Assembly (NCBI GenBank): GCA_014804365.1
Contig: JAAUZX010000011.1
Location: 52,254 to 89,634, forward strand
DNA from: Lachnospiraceae bacterium
GTDB lineage: Bacteria > Bacillota > Clostridia > Lachnospirales > Lachnospiraceae
Length of the DNA stretch: 37,381 nucleotides
Direction of reading: 5' to 3'
The notes beneath the pieces were generated by a model. The model searched no databases, was not told where the DNA came from, and saw only the letters and a program-made list of their open reading frames with translations. Below, in pieces: positions 24,054 through 31,217 of this stretch; within the stretch, counting starts at the first letter, position 1, and each line of letters starts with the position of its first letter. The translations under genes and the position numbers were made by a program.

Positions 24054-24551
24054 CTATAACTTCTCCAGCTTCTCCAAAAATGAAACATAAAACTCCCTTT
24101 CTTTGATACGGGCCTGCTCCGCCTCTATACTTCTATACGCCGGCGCCAGAGGATGATCTAAATCGTACAGTGCCTGCTTCGTTGCCCGTATGGCAGATCC
24201 CACTGTACTTCCCAGAATATCCGAATAATCTGTTTCTCCCCTGAGCATTTTGGTGCATCTCTGTACCATCATCTGCGAAATATGGCTTATCATACCGTTT
24301 TTCTTGATGCCCACGCCGTTCGCATTTACCTCTTTAGCTGCCTCCAGCCATGCATCTTTTACCCCCTGCGGGGCATGTGGTCCCACCATATCAAAAGCTT
24401 TTTCGTCATAATCAGTTGTTTTATCCTGCGCCGCCTTTTTTTCTACTATTTCCATAAAGCCCGCAGCCCCGGATTCCGCACTTCTTTCTGCCTTCCTTGC
24501 CTGATACCCTGTTACCGGATAACCAGCTGTTCCTATTCCATTAATGCTCAT
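24054..24551 (-). CDS. array protein 8: MSINGIG-leader protein, V-x-x-AW type
   Basis: This 165-residue soluble protein has the leader MSINGIGTAGYPVTGYQARK. The C-terminal body is shared with the genes at 24640 and 28165: VKDAWLEAAKEV, SHISQMM, the DILGSTVGSAIRATKQAL segment, DLDHPLAP, and a final REFYVSFLEKLEKL. It is predicted to be mainly helical. There is no signal peptide and no recognisable enzyme motif. GGAGG lies before the ATG and hairpin 24583-24604 precedes it. It is adjacent to the closest relative in type, at 24640, suggesting tandem duplication. Confidence 0.75.
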   Translation of the reverse strand: MSINGIGTAGYPVTGYQARKAERSAESGAAGFMEIVEKKAAQDKTTDYDEKAFDMVGPHAPQGVKDAWLEAAKEVNANGVGIKKNGMISHISQMMVQRCTKMLRGETDYSDILGSTVGSAIRATKQALYDLDHPLAPAYRSIEAEQARIKEREFYVSFLEKLEKL

Positions 24552-24582
24552 TTTTTCAATCCTCCAATTATATTTATACAGC

Positions 24583-24604
24583 GGCTCCTCTGTCGGTCAG
24601 AGCC
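24583..24604 (-). ncRNA. intergenic hairpin 2 (leader of array protein 8)
   Basis: Stem GGCTC/GAGCC with the consensus 12-nt loop CTCTGTCGGTCA. On its far side lies the conserved block CTCTCATAATAAGTCCGAGC that also occurs at 23350 and, diverged, at the other copies. Confidence 0.65.
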
Positions 24605-24639
24605 TCCCATGCCCTCTCATAATAAGTCCGAGCAGTTCA

Positions 24640-25065
24640 TTACCCCAAAAACTCTAAGAACTTTTTGTAAAATATCAATTCCTGACCTGCAAAAACAGGA
24701 TTTGCTGCTGGTGTCAACGGATTCTCCAATCTATGTATGATCTTTTCAGCCATAGATTTTGCGGAACACACACTGTCACCTAAAAATGTGGAACGTAAAC
24801 CCTGCTGCCCGCTTTCAACGTGCAGGACTAAGGCTGTTGAAATGCGGTTCATCGGAAAAGGATTTACTCCCGTTTCCGCAAGTGCTTTATCCCATGCCTG
24901 CATTACTTCATCAGAACTCTCCGGCTTGAAAGCATTTGTTTCTTTTTTTGTTGCAGTTTTGTTTATCGCACCAGCAAAGTCCCCTCCTGCCATATTCCTT
25001 TCTGCCTTTTTTGTTTCATACCCTGCTGTCGGATATCCTGCTGCTCCGATTCCATTTACGCTCAT
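24640..25065 (-). CDS. array protein 7: MSVNGIG-leader protein, V-x-x-AW type
   Basis: A 141-residue soluble protein with the leader MSVNGIGAAGYPTAGYETKK. The body has VMQAWDKALAETGVNPF, RISTALVL, FLGDSVCSAKSMAEK, HRLENPLTPA and the closing LIFYKKFLEFLG, matching the tails of the genes at 24054 and 28165. The start MSVNG (25065) aligns with its neighbours; an in-frame ATG 8 codons earlier overlaps the ribosome site. Unlike the other inner array genes its leader lacks the conserved-loop hairpin and has an unrelated one at 25098-25115. Confidence 0.75.
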   Translation of the reverse strand: MSVNGIGAAGYPTAGYETKKAERNMAGGDFAGAINKTATKKETNAFKPESSDEVMQAWDKALAETGVNPFPMNRISTALVLHVESGQQGLRSTFLGDSVCSAKSMAEKIIHRLENPLTPAANPVFAGQELIFYKKFLEFLG

Positions 25066-25097
25066 TTTTTTAGTCTCCATTGTTATCAATTATTCCT

Positions 25098-25115
25098 GGG
25101 GATGGTATACTCCCC
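25098..25115 (-). repeat. unrelated short hairpin replacing the conserved one before array protein 7
   Basis: GGGGA (25098-25102) pairs with TCCCC (25111-25115) around an 8-nt loop. It occupies the position where six following or preceding array genes carry the conserved-loop hairpin, so it may be a replacement or a remnant. Confidence 0.4.
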
Positions 25116-25165
25116 CCAACTGCACTGTGCCAGTCTGATACTATTCGGAAATATGTCAAACATCA

Positions 25166-25807
25166 CTATTCTACAGAAAACATAGCCTTTTGGATATTTT
25201 TCTGCCAATATGCGCTGTCAAAGTAACTCCCGCTTTTGGGCAAATTCTTGAACATATCCATAATCATATCGTAAGATAAAGACGAAGTATCAACAAACAG
25301 CTCCTTGCCATCCTTTGATTTAATCGCTGTACCATTTGTTCCCACAAATGCAGTCGTGTTGTCATTAAGGTACTGAATTGTTCCTGTCATTTCCGCAAAC
25401 TTTTTCAACCACGACTCTCCTGTTTCTTTGCACATTTCCTTAAACTTCGCAGCATCCTCCCCCGTCATATAAGGATGTTTCCCATCTCTGACATACCATG
25501 AAAAACCTGTTTCTTTGTCTGTATATTTCGGATCTGTCGCTGCCCATTCCTCTAAAGGCTTACCCTTATACCATACCTGCAGCCCGCTATCATTTGATAC
25601 AGTGCTTTCCTCCTGCCCCATTAACGGATTTGTTGATTTAAGTGATTCATATATATCCTGCACATTGGCATTCTGTCTAGTACCTGTGGAAGTGAATGCC
25701 TCTGCTACCTGTTTCTGCTGGTAAAATTGTCCGGCCTTGCTCCTGTTGTACTTATTTGTTGATACATTGTTCTGATAATAATTCTGTCCAATTCCATTTA
25801 TGCTCAT
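25166..25807 (-). CDS. array protein 6: MSINGIG-leader protein, unique body
   Basis: This 213-residue soluble protein begins MSINGIGQNYYQNNVSTNKY, the same opening as its neighbours but with an Asn/Tyr/Gln-rich continuation. The body (residues about 75-213) is unlike the others: LQVWYKGKPLEEWAA, TGFSWYVRDGKHPYMTGEDA, KELFVDTSSLSYDMIMDMF. It suggests a compact mixed alpha/beta domain. No family is named with confidence. GGAGG precedes the ATG, and hairpin 25843-25870 lies just upstream. There is no signal peptide and no cysteine pair for disulphides. Confidence 0.72.
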   Translation of the reverse strand: MSINGIGQNYYQNNVSTNKYNRSKAGQFYQQKQVAEAFTSTGTRQNANVQDIYESLKSTNPLMGQEESTVSNDSGLQVWYKGKPLEEWAATDPKYTDKETGFSWYVRDGKHPYMTGEDAAKFKEMCKETGESWLKKFAEMTGTIQYLNDNTTAFVGTNGTAIKSKDGKELFVDTSSLSYDMIMDMFKNLPKSGSYFDSAYWQKNIQKAMFSVE

Positions 25808-25842
25808 GTTTTAAATCCTCCATTGTCATCAATTGTTTTAAT

Positions 25843-25870
25843 GGCAGCTCCTCTGTCGGTCAGAGCCGCC
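25843..25870 (-). ncRNA. intergenic hairpin 3 (leader of array protein 6)
   Basis: Stem GGCAGCTC/GAGCCGCC with loop CTCTGTCGGTCA. In RNA (minus strand) the one apparent mismatch is a G-U wobble, so all eight positions can pair. Confidence 0.65.
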
Positions 25871-25940
25871 TCTGCTCCCTTGCAATACGTCCGAACAGTC
25901 CGTAGAAGCAAAGGTTTATGCACTTCCGCGGAATAATTTA

Positions 25941-26507
25941 TTATGCAAAGAAATCTACGAATTTCTTGTAATCAAGATACCCCTTTAAATTTCCTGCGTC
26001 ATACTGCATTTGCATAAAACTCTTTGCTAGTTCCAGCCAATTAAATTTCCCGGCTTTAAAAGAATCTGACAAATTTTCCGGCTGTTCATTAGAAGTCGGT
26101 ATACGGCAGAATGTACTTTGAGCCTCCGGGTATTGACCACTGTCCGTCAAATAACAGGCATATGCAAACATATCTGCCCTGTCACTGTTTTTTGCATCCA
26201 CCTTTGACACGTCCACCATTCGCTCCGTCACATTGCCCTCTGCGTCCCATATCTTAACCTTATATACTGGATTTTCCGGGTCAAAATCCTTCGGCTTATA
26301 TACCGTTATACTGCTGTTTCCTTTATCCCCAAGCGCCCCTAATGGCTTATCGCCCTCCGATGTATCGAACCAATGCAAAGTATGTATACTTCCTGCTTTT
26401 GCCTGGTTAATCTGTTGGCTAAAGATATTATTTGGTACATTCCCTTTTACCTTACCCGGTGTATAGGCAGGGTATTTTGCTGTTCCATTAATTCCTGCTA
26501 CTAACAT
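25941..26507 (-). CDS. array protein 5: ENP-VDVSKV type
   Basis: A 188-residue soluble protein starting MLVAGINGTAKYPAYTPGK, a diverged form of the array leader. The body shares with the genes at 23430 and 27547 the segments FDPENPVYKVKIWDAEGN, MVDVSKVDAKNSDRADMFAY and a C-terminal aromatic helix (LKGYLDYKKFVDFF). The ATG at 26507 is chosen because GGAGG is 7 nt upstream and it aligns with the paralogues; a longer frame from 26606 runs through the intergenic hairpin and is not credible. Function unknown. Confidence 0.73.
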   Translation of the reverse strand: MLVAGINGTAKYPAYTPGKVKGNVPNNIFSQQINQAKAGSIHTLHWFDTSEGDKPLGALGDKGNSSITVYKPKDFDPENPVYKVKIWDAEGNVTERMVDVSKVDAKNSDRADMFAYACYLTDSGQYPEAQSTFCRIPTSNEQPENLSDSFKAGKFNWLELAKSFMQMQYDAGNLKGYLDYKKFVDFFA

Positions 26508-26572
26508 TCCATATCCTCCATTGCTATCTATATTTCCAATATCCATTTTATCCCTCCAAACAATATTGTCAT

Positions 26573-26596
26573 TGATTCTTCTGTCAGTCAGAATCA
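26573..26596 (-). ncRNA. intergenic hairpin 4 (leader of array protein 5)
   Basis: Stem TGATTC/GAATCA with loop TTCTGTCAGTCA. The stem sequence is quite different from the GGCGGCTC type yet still pairs perfectly, which is the clearest compensatory change in the family. Confidence 0.7.
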
Positions 26597-26659
26597 TATT
26601 GCTCACCCTATCGGTCCAAGCACCAAATCCGCATCAATAAAATTGTATTAGTACAGTTA

Positions 26660-27403
26660 TCAGGTATTTCCCAACACATCACTGCTGTATGCTCCGATCG
26701 CACTTTCATAAGCCATTGCCGCCGCTGACACCTGTGGCCGACTGATGAAATGATAGTTTACAGTCGTATCGAGACCACTTTTTTTCAGAGCATCTTCCAT
26801 AAGCTGTTTGTGATATTGCAGCCCTGTCTGTTCTCTGCGCTTCTCCGCCGCCTCCTCGGCAAGTTCCTGATATCGTTCCCGTCTTGCCCGTTTTGCCGTC
26901 TGTTCTGCTCTCACCTTTGCTTCAATCTTCGCCCGCACTTCAGGTTTCAGATCCCCGGTCACATATACATACCCCACACCTTTTTCATCAATACTCACGG
27001 CATAAGAAGACATCTCGAATCCATTCATTGACATTACTGCCTTACATCTTGGAATGTCATCGAGCCCTTTCTGGATTATTTTTTCATAATAGGCCGCCTT
27101 CTCCGGATCGTTTGCCATCTTTTCTAAAATATTGGGGGCAATTGCAACATTATTATACCCCGCTATGCTTGCGCCGAAGTTGTCGATACTCCTTTGGTCG
27201 TTATCGATATTTTTCACCATCACGTTTGCGCCATACCGCTGTTTCAGATACTCCACATACTGCTCCTCCCGCGATGCGGAATTATTTTCTGTGGTCTGCT
27301 TTACGGTGTCCGCAAAACTGGTTTTCCCTGTGGTATTATTTTTCTGCGCCTTATTCGCATACTGATATGCCGCCAATATATCATTTACTCCTAACATACT
27401 CAT
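26660..27403 (-). CDS. array protein 4: DUF6033-like protein
   Basis: A 247-residue soluble protein starting MSMLGVNDILAAYQYANK. An N-terminal SFADTVKQTTENNS segment precedes the core EEQYVEYLKQRYGANVMV, APNILEKMANDPEKAAYYE, KAVMSMNGFEMSSYAVSID and a long charged helix (about residues 175-205: RARRERYQELAEEAAEKRRE) likely to form a coiled coil. This order resembles proteins filed as DUF6033, by memory only. No signal peptide. The start at 27403 follows AGAGGA; a longer frame is unsupported. Its body type occurs once in the array. Confidence 0.73.
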   Translation of the reverse strand: MSMLGVNDILAAYQYANKAQKNNTTGKTSFADTVKQTTENNSASREEQYVEYLKQRYGANVMVKNIDNDQRSIDNFGASIAGYNNVAIAPNILEKMANDPEKAAYYEKIIQKGLDDIPRCKAVMSMNGFEMSSYAVSIDEKGVGYVYVTGDLKPEVRAKIEAKVRAEQTAKRARRERYQELAEEAAEKRREQTGLQYHKQLMEDALKKSGLDTTVNYHFISRPQVSAAAMAYESAIGAYSSDVLGNT

Positions 27404-27438
27404 ATGAAATCCTCTCTTTCCCAATCATATTTTTATGT

Positions 27439-27462
27439 CAGCCCTTCTGTCGTTCAGAGCCG
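27439..27462 (-). ncRNA. intergenic hairpin 5 (leader of array protein 4)
   Basis: CAGCCC/GAGCCG around loop TTCTGTCGTTCA. In the minus-strand RNA all six positions pair if two G-U wobbles are allowed. The loop differs from consensus at one inner base. Confidence 0.6.
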
Positions 27463-27546
27463 TACCTGCCCTCTTCTATGAGTCCGGGCATCGTCAGTTA
27501 CCTCTTAAAACATTAAAACTCTTTGTTGAAGCTGGAAGCCTTAATC

Positions 27547-28110
27547 CTACATAAAATGCTGAAACATTCCAAGCAGCATCTTCCCGTCCATTGCCTGCTT
27601 AAACAGACCGCCATTCATGTAATCGCTTATCATTGCACTGACCATAGCGCTCCAGTCCTTCCTCAGACTCTTAAACTGCTCCATTGTATCTGACAGTTCA
27701 AAATAACCGTTATGCGCCGCATTGTCTTTGTAATAATTCAGGGTCTGCCAGCTTCCAAACGTGCCGCCGGTTCCGATTCCCTTGTCATCGGCATAGCAGC
27801 ACAGCGCGAACATCTCGATCTCCGAAGCATTTTTCGGATTCACCTCATTGATATTGATATAATATTCCTCCGACCGCACACTCACTTTGATAATCGGACT
27901 ATTCTCCGTAGAATTCTCCGCATACTGAGCTACCATCCCGTAAGAGACCGGACTGTTTTTGTCATGTGTGAATCCCATTCCCAAAGTCTTGCCTGAGGCT
28001 TTTGACGCCTTACTTTTTACGGTGTTTTCATAGGATGCCTGCTTTGTCATATTTTTGCTTTTGTATTCATTTGTATAAATGCCGGAAGTTGTATTGTTTG
28101 TAATTTCCAT
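27547..28110 (-). CDS. array protein 3: ENP-VDVSKV-type relative
   Basis: A 187-residue soluble protein starting MEITNNTTSGIYTNEYKSK, then QASYENTVKSKASK, the F/Y-x-x-x-V segment common to the array leaders. The body has NSPIIKVSVRSEEYYININE, VNPKNASEIEMFALCCYADD and a hydrophobic C-terminal helical stretch (AMVSAMISDYMNGG). This places it with the genes at 23430 and 25941, though it is more diverged. AAGGGGA precedes the ATG. Hairpin 28138-28165 lies just upstream, against the stop codon of the next gene. Confidence 0.72.
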   Translation of the reverse strand: MEITNNTTSGIYTNEYKSKNMTKQASYENTVKSKASKASGKTLGMGFTHDKNSPVSYGMVAQYAENSTENSPIIKVSVRSEEYYININEVNPKNASEIEMFALCCYADDKGIGTGGTFGSWQTLNYYKDNAAHNGYFELSDTMEQFKSLRKDWSAMVSAMISDYMNGGLFKQAMDGKMLLGMFQHFM

Positions 28111-28137
28111 ATCTTTTTTCCCCTTTTCTATTTTATT

Positions 28138-28165
28138 GGCGGCGCATCTATCGGTCAGAGACGCC
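28138..28165 (-). ncRNA. intergenic hairpin 6 (leader of array protein 3)
   Basis: The loop ATCTATCGGTCA is conserved. The stem GGCGGCGC/GAGACGCC pairs at six of eight positions, with two mismatches. It starts exactly at the stop codon of array protein 2. Confidence 0.5.
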
Positions 28166-29112
28166 TATTTGATTTTTTTAAGTTTTCCTAATAATGTGGA
28201 ATAAAACTTCTTTTCTCGCTGAAGCGACTCTGCCTTTTTCTCATCCACTTTTCCCAATGGATTTTCATTTCTATCCAGAATCTTTTTCACTGCAGACAGA
28301 CTGCTTTCTACAGTATTTCCGAAAATTTTATCATCTCCGCCTGTCATAAGATCATGCTCCATGACAAGTTGTGAAAGTGTACTGAAACCGTCCGAAAATG
28401 GATTCACTCCACTTTCTTCCATTGCTTCTTGCCACGCTTCTTTCACGCTTTCCGGAACAGTGGATAAATAGTAGTTACTTAAATGTGTGATCCTCTGTTT
28501 CATAAGCTCGTCAGCAAATTCATAGGTTTTGTTTGCAGCTATTTGCCGTTCATAGGCCTCTTGTGCTGCGGCATTTGCCGCCGACTCCCACCATCCTTCT
28601 TTATTTTTGCTGTATTTCATACCATTTACAGTAAAATCTTTCGAGACATCTATCCCAAAATAGCTCATTACTCCGGATACATTTTCCGTCCACTTTTGGT
28701 ATTCGGGAGTACTGAATGCAACTATATTTGCTGTTCCGCCGGCATTTCGGAGCAGCATTATTAAAGCGCTTGCCATCTCGGCAGCCTTCTCGGATGCTTT
28801 GCGATTATAAAGATCGCCTCCGGATATATCAACAATTTCTTCCCCTACTGTCAACACAAATCCGCCCTCTACCGTTACTTTTGCCCCTTTCGCAATATCG
28901 ATGGAATTACGTAGTTTATCTACATTTGTTTTTTCCGCTAAATTAAGAGGTTTTCCCATTCCTGCCATCAAATCTTCGCGAGAAATAACCCTGATCGAAG
29001 TTCTATTACACATGAATTTACATAGTTCTGTTCTGTTTTTTACATTTGTAACTTTTTTCGATGTAAGTAGACCTGTATATGGGTTGATGCACCCTAAATT
29101 TTTAATGTCCAT
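28165..29112 (-). CDS. array protein 2: two-part protein with V-x-x-AW C-terminal domain
   Basis: A 315-residue soluble protein. The N-terminal part (residues 1-210) is unique in the array: MDIKNLGCINPYTGLLTSKK, KGAKVTVEGGFVLTVGEEIVD, SALIMLLRNAGGTANIVAFS, and DFTVNGMKYSKNKEGWW, suggesting a beta-rich then alpha/beta domain. The C-terminal 100 residues match the genes at 24054 and 24640 (VKEAWQEAMEESGVNPF, FGNTVESSLSAVKKIL, RNENPLG, KKFYSTLLGKLKK). The shared module is thus used alone or attached to another domain. GGAGG precedes the ATG; hairpin 29147-29179 is upstream. Confidence 0.74.
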   Translation of the reverse strand: MDIKNLGCINPYTGLLTSKKVTNVKNRTELCKFMCNRTSIRVISREDLMAGMGKPLNLAEKTNVDKLRNSIDIAKGAKVTVEGGFVLTVGEEIVDISGGDLYNRKASEKAAEMASALIMLLRNAGGTANIVAFSTPEYQKWTENVSGVMSYFGIDVSKDFTVNGMKYSKNKEGWWESAANAAAQEAYERQIAANKTYEFADELMKQRITHLSNYYLSTVPESVKEAWQEAMEESGVNPFSDGFSTLSQLVMEHDLMTGGDDKIFGNTVESSLSAVKKILDRNENPLGKVDEKKAESLQREKKFYSTLLGKLKKIK

Positions 29113-29146
29113 TTTTTAATCCTCCATTGCTGTTAAATATTTCTCT

Positions 29147-29179
29147 GCGGCTTCTCTGTCAGTCAGAATTGTCTTCCGC
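29147..29179 (-). ncRNA. intergenic hairpin 7 (leader of array protein 2)
   Basis: Loop CTCTGTCAGTCA is conserved. The outer stem GCGG/CCGC (29147-29150, 29176-29179) and inner TTCT/AGAA pair, but the usual continuous stem is interrupted. It is followed on its far side by AATAATACGAACCAG, a diverged form of the conserved spacer block. Confidence 0.5.
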
Positions 29180-29328
29180 TAATAATAATACGAACCAGCC
29201 CACAGAAAAGTTTCACTTCTGATAAGAGTTGTAAAGTGTTGATGTGGATCAGCCATAATATTAGCTTCATAGGCATTGGAAGCCTTCACCATAGTCAAGC
29301 CAGAAACACTATATTGTTTGATATGAAA
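29179..29328 (-). pseudogene. possible relic of a further gene
   Basis: Between array proteins 1 and 2 a 316-bp gap holds a minus-strand frame open for about 49 codons between two TAG stops. It includes SGLTMVKASNAYEANIMADP and a tail LIRSETFLWAG. It has no credible start or ribosome site. The piece MVKASNAYEANI recalls the C-terminal motif of flagellar rod proteins (M-I-x-A-S-R-x-Y-E-A-N), and the tail resembles the LIFYKKFLEFLG end of array protein 7; neither match is conclusive. Confidence 0.25.
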
Positions 29329-29349
29329 CTACCCAGAAACGTAACAAGA

Positions 29350-29392
29350 GAACCAGACAGAACGTGAAATGTTCATGTTTGGTTCCCTTTTA
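29350..29392 (+). terminator. possible hairpin terminator in the gap between array proteins 1 and 2
   Basis: GAACCA (29350-29355) with TGGTTC (29380-29385), and GAAC (29360-29363) with GTTC (29371-29374), form a two-part stem followed by CCCTTTT on the plus strand. Read on the minus strand it lacks a T-run, so its role for the array transcript is unclear. Confidence 0.35.
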
Positions 29393-29428
29393 ACATTTGT
29401 GCATTATTGGTGATATGCGTTCATAGCC

Positions 29429-30973
29429 TTATAAAACTTTCCTAAACTGATATTTGTACATATCAGAATACATATTGCCGGAAGATTGTGGTGTCAACCG
29501 TCCATCCAGCGCACCCATGTCCACCGCAAATCCGCTGTCCACCACGGAGAATACACCGTTACTGAACAGGAACTCCGAGGTGAAATCGGGAATACCCAAG
29601 TCACCGCTGATCCTGATCTTCCCTATGATATCCGCCAGCGCATCCCTCATCCGATCTATCTTGGCATTATCCTTTGTCTTGTTAATCAAATTAGACGCTT
29701 TTTCCGACAGTCCTCCAATCTTCCCATCGGGTGCCATGTAAAGGCTCTCCAAGGATATATCTTCTCCCGTAACCCCTTTCAGGTAGCGCCGGACTTCCTG
29801 CACATCCGTAGCATACTGGTACGCATTAGATGGCAGATTTCCTACGCTGTCCGCAATCCCTATGTAATACCGGTACATCCGGTCACTGTACTTTTCATCT
29901 ATCAGTTTCTGCACCTGCTCCCGAACAGCTTCATCTTCTATCCCGTCCACAGTCACTTCCCCATTGCTTCCAATCCTTACCCGCATCCCCTCAATGTCAT
30001 CACTGGAGATGCCCATGCCTTCCAGTTCCTTTACGAAATCACCAGAAAAGCTGTTTTTCAGCTCCGCCTTCTGCTGTGCTTTCTCAATGTCCTTCAGGTT
30101 GGCAAAAATCTTCACATATGCCAGCTCCGCATCGCTTAAATCCTTCCCTTCCGCCATATCCTGCAGCAGTTCATCTACTGTACGCTCACCTTTGTACTTC
30201 TTTTCTTCCGGCAGACTGTCAAACTGATTCTGGTGGAGCTGTTCCATCTCTTTTATGTAATTCTGTTCTGTCTCCCGCAGGATTGCATTATATTTATCAA
30301 GGTATTCCCGCCAGTTTTCATCATTCCGGTCGTATGCGCTATGCAATACACCATACGCCTCCCTTATGGCATCGGTCTTTTCATGCTCCTTATTTTCGGA
30401 AACATGGAAACTGATCTTATAATAGTCATCCGAGGAAACTTCCTCCCCATTTCCGTTTTCTACCTTGATGCAGTATTTGTTGGTATCGATATCCCAATTA
30501 GGGATGTTCAGCTTCTTCCGGCCTTCTCCGTCCCACTCTGCCTTCCCCACCTGATTGCCGTATTCATCATACAGGGTAAGGTCATAGTCACAACCTTCCG
30601 GCATATCTATATAAACTTCAACGCCAAAGTAATTCCGCTGAAAACTCATAAATGGAATGGAAAAGTTATAGAAATCCATATCCCTCGCATCACTGAGATT
30701 GCCTCTTAGACTGCTGGTCTCGTCTTTGATCAAAAAATTCAAATCAAGAAATGTGCTGCCTTTATCCTGATCGGAAACCTCATAAGTGGTATGTTGCCTG
30801 CGGTAAGTGTCATTGCTGCTGAGAGTACAAGTATCCTCCTGCAGCACCATGTTTTTCTTCAATTTCCCATCAAAAAATGCCACTGTCTCTTTTCCCGTCA
30901 TGAAGAATATGGGCTTTTCCCGAAAAGCTGCTCCCCATGCGGAACTTTGAACATTCACACTACTTATTCCCAT
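29429..30973 (-). CDS. array protein 1: large protein with PPC-like beta domain, no signal peptide
   Basis: A 514-residue protein, first in the minus-strand array. After MGISSVNVQSSAWGAAFREK and a Phe-rich patch, residues about 90-195 resemble a bacterial pre-peptidase C-terminal (PPC) jelly roll: RGNLSDARDMDFYNFSIP, GVEVYIDMPEGCDYDLTLYD and a closing DYYKISFHV. The rest (200-514) is highly charged and mainly helical. PPC domains normally occur on exported proteins, yet no Sec or lipoprotein signal is visible. The start at 30973 follows GGAGGGG; the longer frame begins within that site. It lacks the conserved hairpin, as expected for the first gene of a transcript. Confidence 0.75.
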   Translation of the reverse strand: MGISSVNVQSSAWGAAFREKPIFFMTGKETVAFFDGKLKKNMVLQEDTCTLSSNDTYRRQHTTYEVSDQDKGSTFLDLNFLIKDETSSLRGNLSDARDMDFYNFSIPFMSFQRNYFGVEVYIDMPEGCDYDLTLYDEYGNQVGKAEWDGEGRKKLNIPNWDIDTNKYCIKVENGNGEEVSSDDYYKISFHVSENKEHEKTDAIREAYGVLHSAYDRNDENWREYLDKYNAILRETEQNYIKEMEQLHQNQFDSLPEEKKYKGERTVDELLQDMAEGKDLSDAELAYVKIFANLKDIEKAQQKAELKNSFSGDFVKELEGMGISSDDIEGMRVRIGSNGEVTVDGIEDEAVREQVQKLIDEKYSDRMYRYYIGIADSVGNLPSNAYQYATDVQEVRRYLKGVTGEDISLESLYMAPDGKIGGLSEKASNLINKTKDNAKIDRMRDALADIIGKIRISGDLGIPDFTSEFLFSNGVFSVVDSGFAVDMGALDGRLTPQSSGNMYSDMYKYQFRKVL

Positions 30974-31018
30974 TCCTAAATGCCCCTCCATTGTTGTCAA
31001 TTATATTTAGATTCATAA

Positions 31019-31207
31019 AGTCTTTCGGCAGGTGTAACCCGTTTTCCAACCCAGATTGCACCAATTGATTATTTTTTTGCACGAAACGATGCAAAGCTTA
31101 CCCATACCATTACAGAACAAATCTATTCTGTCCTGAAAAAATACAGTGATAAAATCCGAGTGGACAATTTCCGGCTCATCGAAAATGATTCCGGCTTTAG
31201 CACATGA
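31019..31207 (+). pseudogene. possible C-terminal remnant of an unidentified gene
   Basis: A plus-strand frame is open from 31019 to TGA at 31205-31207, after TAA at 31016. It reads like protein, with GVTRFPTQIAPIDYFFARND and then ITEQIYSVLKKYSDKIRVDN, but has no start codon with a ribosome site. It lies between the first array gene and the XRE-ABC gene. I cannot name the parent gene. It may mark where the array was joined to its present neighbour. Confidence 0.3.
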
Positions 31208-31217
31208 GATTTCCCCA

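Noticed and set aside
23999..29179. The array hairpins as rho-independent terminators
   Set aside because: None is followed by a T-run on the minus strand, they lie inside leaders close to ribosome sites, and the conserved loop is not expected for terminators.
29486..30139. 217-codon antisense frame in array protein 1
   Set aside because: No ribosome site or recognisable domain, and it opposes a long frame with a PPC-like domain and good start.
31020..31060. Sigma-28 (flagellar) promoter before the array: minus-strand GCCGAAAG resembles the GCCGATAW -10 box
   Set aside because: No TAAA-type -35 element lies at the required 15-bp spacing, so the flagellar link is not supported by the promoter.
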